Positions 25,369-32,240 of a stretch of 39,402 nucleotides of DNA are shown one piece after another. The stretch is from assembly GCF_002909235.1 (NCBI RefSeq), contig NZ_PHQQ01000035.1:1-39402 (forward strand), given 5' to 3'. Source of the stretch: Arenibacter catalasegens. Lineage in GTDB: Bacteria; Bacteroidota; Bacteroidia; Flavobacteriales; Flavobacteriaceae. How positions within the stretch are numbered: position 1 is the stretch's first letter; each line of letters opens with the position of its first letter. The notes beneath the pieces are model-generated. The model was given only the letters and a program-made list of their open reading frames with translations. It made no database searches and was not told the origin of the DNA. The position numbers and the translations under genes were made by a program.

Positions 25369-27452
25369 TCCGAAATCAGTTTGTTGCTAATATAACGCAA
25401 TTCCTCCGCATTTAATTTTACTTTCAACTCGTCAATTCGGTCCCTATATTCCTTTTGTTCCAAAAGTTGGTCCAATAGTGTCCGTGCGTATTTTCTAAAT
25501 TGCCAAGCATGGTGCTGGGTACTATTTATTAAATCCAACAAATTCTTATCCGAAAAACCTATCAATTCCTCCAAAAATTGAAATGTCACCTGCCGTACTT
25601 CATAAGTGTACTTTGGGGAGGTGTATCCACTAAGCTCCAAATAATAATCATTGGTGTTATTGGGTTCATAATCTTTGGTTAGCAAGGCCAAGGTGAGCCA
25701 TAATAATCGGATATTCTTATTAGAAAAGCCTTCTATGTTTTTGGTCTTGTCTAAATATTTGCCTCTATCTGCTGGATAATTTATCCATAATTTGTAAAGC
25801 ATCGTCTCTTTGGTAATATAGCTTTCATCTTCCAAAAGGGATTCAAAACCAGACTTCAGGTTTAATGGTATCTGCTCTAATGAGAGTGCTATCGCCTGGC
25901 GAACCATAATATCATTATTCCCTAATACCCCACTTATAAAATTCTCGGATAGAGATTTATAATAGGTATTGATTATTTTGGATTTTAATTGAACGGATTT
26001 TGTGCTTTCCCAATACCTTTTTATAATGGACTCATTGTCCGCACTACTTATCATTACTTCTTTTTGCAGGTCGAAAAAATTCTTTAAATCCTGCGATTCT
26101 CGAATCAAACTTAGCTTTGCCTCAGTAAATAGAAATTCCTTTTCCACTAACCATCGATTCTGAAAATCCTTTAAATCGTCGCCACTCGCCAACTCCATTT
26201 CCTTAATAAAGTCGTTCACCGTTGCATTTCTATAGGCGTACTTGTTTAAATACTGCTGAATACCTTTCTTGAAATCTTCCTCCCCTAATTGTTCCCTTAG
26301 TACATGTAATGCCCAAGCACCCTTTTCATAAAAAGTAAGACTCCCAGCTTTTGGATCAATAAGGGACTCTCCCATCTCCTTTTTGGATAAGGCCTGTAAT
26401 TCGATCGCCGATTCGTATAATTTCCAATAATAATATTCTTTTCCAAAAAGCTCTTTTTCTGCTAGGAGGGCATAATAGGTGGCAAAACCTTCATGAAGCC
26501 AATGACTGCTTCCATCCACTTCGGTAACCAAATCACCAAACCACTGATGTGCCATTTCATGGGCGTTTACATTTACGTAATTTCTGTCCTTAAAGGCTAT
26601 GGAATCCATTACATAAGTATCCGAAAAAATTGTGGTGCCCGTATTTTCCATTCCCGCATAAAGAAAATCACGGACAGGAATCTGATTATAATTTTGCCAA
26701 GGATAATCGACTCCGATTTCAGTCTCGAGGAAATCAAATATCTCCTTGGTAAATCTATAAGTAGGTTCTATCAAAGAACTATCCCTGGGGTAGTGATATA
26801 ACCCAATGGGTACTCCCCTACTCGATAAAATCTGTTTTTTATGGTAGTTGCCTATGGAAAAAGCCAATAAATAACTGCTCATAGGCCCTTCCATATTAAA
26901 ACTCCATTTTTTTAGTAAGTCAAGTTCCTTTGTTCCTAATAAGGCACCATTGGCAATTACCTCAAAGTTCCTATCAAAGGTGATGTCCAAATCAAACTCA
27001 ACCTTTTCGGTCATATCGTCAAAACTGGGAAGCCAGTGGCTTGTATATTTTCCTTGTCCCTGGGTCCAGACCTGCTCGTTCCCGGGTATCTCATCCGCCC
27101 ATCCCAAAAAATACACTGTTTGTTTAGGTTTGGCAACGTATTTTATTTTCAAGGAATAAGATTTATTGGCTTTAAATTTTTTATGAATGATAATATTTTT
27201 ACCATTATTGATGGCCTTAACCTTTTTGTTATTGAGCCTAACCTCCATTAATTGCAGATTTTGGGCATCCAAAAAAATGGAATCCACTTTTTGCAAGGCC
27301 TTCAATTCATAGGTTACAATTCCGCTAATGGTTTCTTGCTTGGGATCAATACTTATATCGACCTTAGCGCGAAGAAAATCTACCTGGTCCTGATGTTGTG
27401 CAGAAACAACGAAGGTTATCAAAAAAAGAAGAAAGAAAAGGGGATGCCTCAT
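25365..27452 (-). CDS. Secreted M1-family zinc aminopeptidase
   Basis: 695 residues with a Sec signal (FFLLFLITFVVSAQ). The substrate-recognition GMEN motif is at 267-270 and the zinc site HEMAH at 298-302, with the third ligand Glu321 in HEGFATYY. The N-terminal saddle domain (about 25-190) and a C-terminal helical repeat region (about 470-690) complete the M1 layout. It removes N-terminal residues from peptides in the periplasm or at the surface. First gene of the operon with two patatins. A TATATTTG -7-like element (minus, 27464-27457) lies only 5 nt before the ATG, so the message may be leaderless. Contrast with the metal-site-deficient relative at 6649-9495. Confidence 0.95.
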   Translation of the reverse strand: MRHPLFFLLFLITFVVSAQHQDQVDFLRAKVDISIDPKQETISGIVTYELKALQKVDSIFLDAQNLQLMEVRLNNKKVKAINNGKNIIIHKKFKANKSYSLKIKYVAKPKQTVYFLGWADEIPGNEQVWTQGQGKYTSHWLPSFDDMTEKVEFDLDITFDRNFEVIANGALLGTKELDLLKKWSFNMEGPMSSYLLAFSIGNYHKKQILSSRGVPIGLYHYPRDSSLIEPTYRFTKEIFDFLETEIGVDYPWQNYNQIPVRDFLYAGMENTGTTIFSDTYVMDSIAFKDRNYVNVNAHEMAHQWFGDLVTEVDGSSHWLHEGFATYYALLAEKELFGKEYYYWKLYESAIELQALSKKEMGESLIDPKAGSLTFYEKGAWALHVLREQLGEEDFKKGIQQYLNKYAYRNATVNDFIKEMELASGDDLKDFQNRWLVEKEFLFTEAKLSLIRESQDLKNFFDLQKEVMISSADNESIIKRYWESTKSVQLKSKIINTYYKSLSENFISGVLGNNDIMVRQAIALSLEQIPLNLKSGFESLLEDESYITKETMLYKLWINYPADRGKYLDKTKNIEGFSNKNIRLLWLTLALLTKDYEPNNTNDYYLELSGYTSPKYTYEVRQVTFQFLEELIGFSDKNLLDLINSTQHHAWQFRKYARTLLDQLLEQKEYRDRIDELKVKLNAEELRYISNKLISE

Positions 27453-27507
27453 ATTACAAATATAAGGCCCGTGTTATTGCCATGTTCAATTTATTAAGAA
27501 ATATACA

Positions 27508-28233
27508 TTATAATTTATCTAGCAAATCTTGTGCCTTATCGTATTCATCGGCAGTCGGTGGAATTTTGACCAAGACCAGCTTACAAGCATCGTACTTCTT
27601 TTGCTTTAAAAGTGACAATGCTTTGTACCACAATGCTTCATTTTTATAAACCGACGTACCTGAGGCTAATTTGTCCAAATCTTTATCAGCACTGTCATAG
27701 GCCTCGATTTCAATTTGGGCAATACCTCTATACAATAACAATTCTTGCCTGTTGGAATCATTACGCAATAGTTCGCTAAAATAATCAGTAGCCTCCATAT
27801 AAGACTTATTATTAAAAGCATCCTCAGCTTTCTTGGCCAAAGGATCTCCATTACTTCTCTGAACCAAAGAGATAGTTTGCTGGGTTGCAAAATCGTTATA
27901 CTGTGGCTGATTATTATTCATTAGCAAATACCCTCCAATGGAAATCAATAGTACAATTGCCGCCGCATACTTCCAAATTACAGTCTTAAAGCTCGTTGGC
28001 GCTTTTTCTTCAAAATGCTCCTTCCCCAAAGTTTCAAGGTTTTGTTCAAAAGCGGTAAGATCTTCCAAGTCAGTGAACTTTTCAGATAAATATGTAGAAG
28101 TTTCCTTATAGGCTTCAAAAGATGCCTTGAAAGATTCATCTCCTACCAAACGGGCCTCGAAGTCCTTTCGGGCTTTCGAATCAAGGGTCCTGTCCAGATA
28201 TGCTTCGTATAATTCTAAATCCAATTCGTTCAT
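27508..28233 (-). CDS. Membrane anti-sigma-like protein with C-terminal TPRs
   Basis: 241 residues. Residues 1-80 are helical and acidic (LELYEAYLDRTLDSKARKDF), like the cytoplasmic sigma-binding part of anti-sigma factors but without the zinc HxxxCxxC motif. A transmembrane segment lies at about 88-106 (YAAAIVLLISIGGYLLM). The C-terminal about 130 residues form TPR-like repeats (AEDAFNNKSYMEATDYFSEL, RGIAQIEIEAYDSADKDL, ALSLLKQKKYDACKLVL) facing the periplasm. It starts 4 nt downstream of the ECF sigma stop, so it is its co-expressed partner. I infer that it holds the sigma factor at the membrane until the periplasmic part senses a signal; direct evidence is context only. Confidence 0.78.
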   Translation of the reverse strand: MNELDLELYEAYLDRTLDSKARKDFEARLVGDESFKASFEAYKETSTYLSEKFTDLEDLTAFEQNLETLGKEHFEEKAPTSFKTVIWKYAAAIVLLISIGGYLLMNNNQPQYNDFATQQTISLVQRSNGDPLAKKAEDAFNNKSYMEATDYFSELLRNDSNRQELLLYRGIAQIEIEAYDSADKDLDKLASGTSVYKNEALWYKALSLLKQKKYDACKLVLVKIPPTADEYDKAQDLLDKL

Positions 28234-28237
28234 GATT

Positions 28238-28819
28238 TTAGGCTTTTAGGTTTTTATATTCCGACGATTCCTGCACCATTCGAGTCAATTCGCCAATGCA
28301 CAATGATTTCTTTTTGCGTGCATAGGCATAAGTAACACCTAATTTTTGAGCTACTTCTTCCATTGATTTTATTTCGAAAGTAGTTTTTAAAAGGTCTTTG
28401 CAGGCGTCTCCTAATTTTTGAAACATGCGATCGAAAACCACTTTCTTTTGTTTTTCGATCTCAAATTCATCAGCAAGTTGCAATGCATCGTCATTAATAG
28501 ATATCACTTCTTCGTTTATTGTTACCTCCTTTAAAGAACTTTTTTTGATTTCGTTCAACCATCGCCGTTTACAGAGTAAGAAAAAATAGGCGTCGAACGG
28601 ACAGGTCAATTGCAGACCTTTATGTTTAGCCTGATTGTAAATGGTAACCAATACCTCTTGCACAACATCTTTGGCGGCATCTTCATTGCCGCTATTTTTT
28701 TTGATATACCCGACCACTTTTGGTACAAAACGGGCATAGATGCTTTTAATCACCAAAGGGCTGTTCATCAATAACCCCTCTATATACTTCTGATCCGGAT
28801 GGACATTTGCTTTTGCCAT
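28238..28819 (-). CDS. ECF-type RNA polymerase sigma factor
   Basis: 193 residues with sigma region 2 (KSIYARFVPKVVGYIKKNSG and DAAKDVVQEVLVTIYNQA) and region 4 (LGDACKDLLKTTFEIKSMEEVAQKLGV with YAYARKKKSLCIGEL); no region 1 or 3. This matches small ECF sigmas of Bacteroidota with a TPR-bearing anti-sigma. The anti-sigma gene follows 4 nt downstream. Divergent, about 270 nt from its start, lies the first of three identical-looking non-housekeeping promoters, which I take to be its targets. Its own promoter appears to be of housekeeping type (TAGTTTTG on the minus strand, 28874-28867 or 28852-28845), so no autoregulation is visible. Confidence 0.92.
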   Translation of the reverse strand: MAKANVHPDQKYIEGLLMNSPLVIKSIYARFVPKVVGYIKKNSGNEDAAKDVVQEVLVTIYNQAKHKGLQLTCPFDAYFFLLCKRRWLNEIKKSSLKEVTINEEVISINDDALQLADEFEIEKQKKVVFDRMFQKLGDACKDLLKTTFEIKSMEEVAQKLGVTYAYARKKKSLCIGELTRMVQESSEYKNLKA

Positions 28820-29158
28820 TCACTAAAAATTTCCCCTAAAGTAACAAAACTATGAGTTCTTTTTTACAAAACTATATAGGTCTGTGAATATCAACTCTAT
28901 AAGATTCCCAGATATGGTGACAATGTATTCTTTCCTGATTTAAAGGCTTTCTATTTTACCATAATGGTTCAGCTTATCCTAATAAAATAGATAACAATTG
29001 ATGAAGGAAATCACTTGGGGCTCATTAAATAATCTAGCCGTATCCCTTATAAAATTGAAGACAATTAAAATATCTCAAAATAATAGGGTAACAAAATTGA
29101 AACTGTTTTGATATAAGGGAGAACAATAAAAAATCATTTTAATTTAAAAATAAATATC
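28820..29158. other. Divergent regulatory region between the sigma operon and the lipoprotein genes
   Basis: 339 nt without a gene. Two CAAAACTA boxes (28845-28852 and 28867-28874) read TAGTTTTG on the minus strand and are candidate -7 elements for the sigma gene. The upstream-most has a loosely spaced CAA (TTG) at 28892-28894, 17 nt away. The first ECF-type promoter (29086-29118) faces the lipoprotein gene. Nothing else is recognised between 28900 and 29085. Confidence 0.5.
29086..29118 (+). promoter_or_regulatory. ECF-type promoter 1 (GGGTAACA, then TATAAGG)
   Basis: GGGTAACA (29086-29093) is followed after 18 nt by TATAAGG (29112-29118), preceded by GA. The same two boxes with the same spacing occur at 30271 and 30970, each 40-41 nt before an ATG. 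They do not resemble the TAnnTTTG housekeeping type. An AAC-containing -35 is usual for ECF sigmas. Confidence 0.75.
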
Positions 29159-30178
29159 ATGAAAAATGCAAAACAAATTTTAGGACTTTTTTTAATGACG
29201 GCGGCCTTGATAACAAGTTGCCAAAAAGATACAAACAGAGATACCGATTTGGAGGACATTATACCCGTAAGGGCTACTCCCCAAGATTTTACGGATTTAA
29301 AAGCTTCTTCCATGGAAAATCTAAAACAAACATTTCAAATCGATGTTGATGGCTCAGGTACTTTCACTACCGAAAACGGTGTTGAGATAACCATGAATGG
29401 ATCTTGTTTGGCCAACAATGGTAGTTCGGTTTCAGGGATGGTAGATGTGGAAGTAATTGAACTTTTTGATAGAGGAAGGATGCTCGCTACCAATAAAACT
29501 ACTATGGGACTTACCCCTACAGGAGATAAAGCCCTTTTAGTAACGGGAGGAGAATTTTTTATTGAAGCTACACAAAATGGTGATGTTCTACAACTTATAT
29601 GTCCTATACAAGTAATTGTTCCAACGGCTCTTACAGGTGGGGACGATAATGATATGACGCTTTGGGACGGAATTATTGGTATGGACTGTGAAATTGAAAC
29701 CGGATGTGATGATGTTACTTGGGTGGAGCAAAAACGTGATGGTCAGAACCAAGGTTTAGACATTGGTCAGGGTGCATCAGGCCAGTCATCTTATATGGCC
29801 TTCTTTAACAACTTTGGTTGGACCAACGTGGATCGTTTTTGGAGTGACCCAAGACCAAAAACCAACTTGTTGGCAGAAGTACCTGAAGGTTTTAACAATG
29901 AGAACTGCGCATTGTATCTGTCCTATAATGGTGAAGCAGGCTCACTTGCGAACTTGGATGCTTATGATCCTGAGACCGGATTATTTTCTGAGCATACCGG
30001 AATTATTCCTATTGGTCTAGAATGCCATGTCATCTTTGTTAGTGAAGACAACGGTAGTTGGTTATATGCGATCAACCCTGTTACCATTGTTGCCGATGGC
30101 ACCATTGTTATTACAGAAAGCGACTTGGCCACCACCACTGAGAGCCAGCTGATCACTATGATAAACGCTTTGCCATAG
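29159..30178 (+). CDS. Lipoprotein, paralogue A of the sigma-linked pair
   Basis: 339 residues with a lipobox ALITSC (Cys20 region), so an exported lipoprotein. Residues about 55-170 form a beta-rich domain (TFTTENGVEITMNGSCL, VEVIELFDRGRMLATNKTTM, GGEFFIEATQNGD) of a type repeated in many Bacteroidota surface lipoproteins, loosely ZU5-like. Residues about 210-339 hold a very conserved second domain (FGWTNVDRFWSDPRPKT, VPEGFNNENCALYLSYNGE, CHVIFVSEDNGSWLYAI). The paralogue at 31044-32066 shares both domains. It is driven by ECF-type promoter 1. Function unknown; an envelope ligand or sensor is my inference from sigma linkage. Confidence 0.82.
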   Translation: MKNAKQILGLFLMTAALITSCQKDTNRDTDLEDIIPVRATPQDFTDLKASSMENLKQTFQIDVDGSGTFTTENGVEITMNGSCLANNGSSVSGMVDVEVIELFDRGRMLATNKTTMGLTPTGDKALLVTGGEFFIEATQNGDVLQLICPIQVIVPTALTGGDDNDMTLWDGIIGMDCEIETGCDDVTWVEQKRDGQNQGLDIGQGASGQSSYMAFFNNFGWTNVDRFWSDPRPKTNLLAEVPEGFNNENCALYLSYNGEAGSLANLDAYDPETGLFSEHTGIIPIGLECHVIFVSEDNGSWLYAINPVTIVADGTIVITESDLATTTESQLITMINALP

Positions 30179-30193
30179 CATTATGATTTTTAC

Positions 30194-30235
30194 AATAGAA
30201 GGAGGGCTTCTTTGAAGTCCATCCTTCTATTTATA
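30194..30235 (+). terminator. Long hairpin terminator after paralogue A
   Basis: AATAGAAGGA (30194-30203) pairs with TCCTTCTATT (30222-30231). Inside, GGGCTTC pairs with GAAGTCC around a TTT loop, with one bulged A, for 17 pairs in all. The T tract after it is short and broken, so termination may be partial. It separates paralogue A from the next promoter. Confidence 0.65.
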
Positions 30236-30270
30236 GTATTTAGAAAAAAACTTAAGTAGAATTAAAAATA

Positions 30271-30303
30271 GGGTAACAATAATAAGGTCCTGTTGATATA
30301 AGG
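30271..30303 (+). promoter_or_regulatory. ECF-type promoter 2
   Basis: GGGTAACA (30271-30278), 18 nt after its GTAACA part, then TATAAGG (30297-30303), 41 nt before the ATG at 30345. From the first box to the ATG this copy matches promoter 3 at 69 of 77 positions by my count, including the leader. Confidence 0.75.
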
Positions 30304-30344
30304 ATGTAAATCAATAAACAATACAAATCTTAAAATAACTTATT

Positions 30345-30914
30345 ATGAAAAAATTGATCTTGATTTTAGTTTTCGGCTTTATTTCTTGTAGCCCTGATGA
30401 TAACAATGTTCCTGATTCAGACTGTGATAATTCAACCTCAGAATTTCAAACACTATATCAAAATATGATTACATCTGGTCATACGGACACAGTAACTTAT
30501 GATACGGAAATACATGAATATACTTTTGAACTATCTACAACCGAAGAAGTTTGTGGAATAGGCTATCAAAGTCAACCTGGGATAGCAACCACACCCTATG
30601 TAATAGAAATAGTGGAGAGCAATACAACAACCATTATTTACTCTGGTTCCCACACCTTCTCCGATACTGCAACTTCTTATGTAACTCCTACAGCAATTAT
30701 TAGTTTACAAGCAGGAACCTCCTATACCATAAAACGAATTCAAACAAATTGGGGGGCTAGTATAGGAAATACAATTGGACGAATGGCAACTAATAATGCT
30801 ATGAGTTTTCCATACACTAACGGATCAATGACCATTACAAGTTCAAAATTTCATCAAAACGGAGGAACGGCAATTGACTTTGGTGTCCCTTATATTGACA
30901 TAATCTTCAATTAA
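30345..30914 (+). CDS. Small lipoprotein between the two paralogues, family not recognised
   Basis: 189 residues. The signal is short with a lipobox GFISC. The mature part is rich in Thr, Ser and Ile beta-strands (HEYTFELSTTEEVCGIGYQS, PYVIEIVESNTTTIIYSG, ISLQAGTSYTIKRI), which resembles a beta-sandwich; a distant likeness to the DUF4082 pattern is possible but not secure. It is not related in sequence to its lipoprotein neighbours, yet its promoter and 5' leader are nearly identical to those of 31044. It is therefore part of the same regulon. No terminator is obvious before the next promoter. Confidence 0.78.
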   Translation: MKKLILILVFGFISCSPDDNNVPDSDCDNSTSEFQTLYQNMITSGHTDTVTYDTEIHEYTFELSTTEEVCGIGYQSQPGIATTPYVIEIVESNTTTIIYSGSHTFSDTATSYVTPTAIISLQAGTSYTIKRIQTNWGASIGNTIGRMATNNAMSFPYTNGSMTITSSKFHQNGGTAIDFGVPYIDIIFN

Positions 30915-30969
30915 AACGGTACCCAAAACAGAGAAGGGATTAAGTTTTATGTTAAAAATACTGAATACA

Positions 30970-31002
30970 GGGTAACAAAAATAAAGCCCTGTGGATATAA
31001 GG
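30970..31002 (+). promoter_or_regulatory. ECF-type promoter 3
   Basis: GGGTAACA (30970-30977), then TATAAGG (30996-31002) with the same 18-nt spacing, 41 nt before the ATG at 31044. In this copy ACAGGG (30967-30972) and CCCTGT (30987-30992) also form a dyad, which the other two copies do not keep. Confidence 0.75.
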
Positions 31003-31043
31003 ATGTAAAACGATAAATAATACAAATCTTTAAATAACTTATT

Positions 31044-32066
31044 ATGAAAAACATACGAAAATTATTCGGAATGCTTGCCATGAGCGCTTTAACCTTGGCC
31101 AGTTGTTCAAAAGAAGAAAAAGATCAGACTTTTGAACCTGGACTACTATTCCAAGCGGCAACACCACAGGAATTTGCAGGTTTGAAATCAGATGCTTTAG
31201 AAGATTTAATTCAGGATTTTCAGTTCGATGCATCGGGAATGGGAGTTTTTACAACCGAAAACGGAACCCAAATCAGTATTAATGGTGCTTGTTTAACAAA
31301 AAACGGGAATGCCGTTACTGGGCAGGTAGCTGTTGAGATCGTCGAATTATATGACAGGGGTAATATGTTGTTGACCAACAAAACAACAATGGGCAGAATG
31401 GATGATGGAGGGAAAGCTATTATGATTTCCGGCGGTGAATTTTACATCAATGCAACTCAAGGTGGGGATCAATTGGTCTTAGGCTGTAATATGCAAGTAA
31501 TTATTCCTGTTGACCTAACAGGAGGTGCTGATAACCAAATGTCATTATGGAAAGGAACCATTGGCGAAGATTGTGATTCTACGATTGCCTGTGATGATAT
31601 TATTTGGGATGAAATTCGTGATGAAGAGGGAAATATGCCTGGTATTGAAATAGGTAAAGGTATAACTCAGGGAGATGCCTATTATACCTTCTTCCAAGAG
31701 TTTGGATGGACCAATGTGGACCGGTTTGCTGGAGACCCCAGACCAAAAACGGGACTATTAGTTGACGTTCCCGAAGGATTTAACGATGAAAATAGTGCTG
31801 TCTATATCTCTTACGATGGCGAACCAAATGCCCTCGCTTTTTTGGACAAATATGATGAAGATCTAGAACTGTTTACCGAGCATTATGGTCAAATACCCAT
31901 CGGTTTGGAGGCTCATGTCATTTTCGTAAGCGAAGATAACGGTAACTGGTTATATGCTATAAAGGCTGTGACAATCGTAGCCGATGGAACAATAAGCTTT
32001 GATTTAACGGATACTGCAACAGCATCCGACACCCAGCTTAAGACCTTAATAAACAACCTGCCATAA
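31044..32066 (+). CDS. Lipoprotein, paralogue B of the sigma-linked pair
   Basis: 340 residues with a lipobox TLASC. Domain order is as in paralogue A: TFEPGLLFQAATPQEFAGLK (A has RATPQDFTDLK), VFTTENGTQISINGACL, VEIVELYDRGNMLLTNKTTMG, GGEFYINATQGGD, then FGWTNVDRFAGDPRPKTGLL, VPEGFNDENSAVYISYDGE and AHVIFVSEDNGNWLYAI. The Cys residues at the second domain of A (NENC, ECHV) are Ser and Ala here. The C-terminal domain is more alike between A and B than the N-terminal 60 residues. It is driven by ECF-type promoter 3 and followed by a strong hairpin before the PKD gene. Confidence 0.85.
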   Translation: MKNIRKLFGMLAMSALTLASCSKEEKDQTFEPGLLFQAATPQEFAGLKSDALEDLIQDFQFDASGMGVFTTENGTQISINGACLTKNGNAVTGQVAVEIVELYDRGNMLLTNKTTMGRMDDGGKAIMISGGEFYINATQGGDQLVLGCNMQVIIPVDLTGGADNQMSLWKGTIGEDCDSTIACDDIIWDEIRDEEGNMPGIEIGKGITQGDAYYTFFQEFGWTNVDRFAGDPRPKTGLLVDVPEGFNDENSAVYISYDGEPNALAFLDKYDEDLELFTEHYGQIPIGLEAHVIFVSEDNGNWLYAIKAVTIVADGTISFDLTDTATASDTQLKTLINNLP

Positions 32067-32107
32067 TGAAAGGTATACATTATTCATATAATTGGATTTA
32101 ACTTCAG

Positions 32108-32140
32108 GACTGGTGGCTGGTATACTGGCCACCAGTCTTT
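32108..32140 (+). terminator. Hairpin terminator after paralogue B
   Basis: GACTGGTGGC (32108-32117) pairs perfectly with GCCACCAGTC (32128-32137) around a 10-nt loop, then TTTGATTGTTT. It separates the lipoproteins from the PKD/CHAT pair, which therefore probably need read-through or a promoter of their own. I see no copy of the ECF-type promoter between 32140 and 32241. Confidence 0.7.
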
Positions 32141-32240
32141 GATTGTTTAAACCTTCAAAAGAATTTTAACATATACCAAAGAGCTAGTCACAACGTTAGG
32201 TACTAGGGAGTTTTTTAATCGTAAAACCAATTTCGCTCCA

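Larger units (their letters stand above)
30271..31046 (+). repeat. Direct repeat of promoter plus leader (30271-30347 and 30970-31046)
   Basis: Two 77-nt segments running from the -35 box to the start codon agree at 69 positions by my count. The identity includes the leader ending AATAACTTATTATG. The coding regions behind them are unrelated, so the regulatory unit has been copied separately from the gene. Confidence 0.75.

Noticed and set aside
25051..27497. Several plus-strand open frames opposite the patatin and M1 genes
   Set aside because: They lie antisense to genes with clear family motifs, lack recognisable products and have poor starts.
29045..29051. Minus-strand TATAAGG as an autoregulatory ECF promoter for the sigma gene
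   Set aside because: The box is present, but there is no GTAACA at the 18-nt spacing on that strand, so it is probably chance in AT-rich DNA.
30345..30914. Bacterial gasdermin substrate for the CHAT protease
   Set aside because: Known gasdermin-linked CHAT proteases are cytoplasmic; this protein is a short lipoprotein of the wrong length with no gasdermin-like hydrophobic N-terminus or inhibitory tail.
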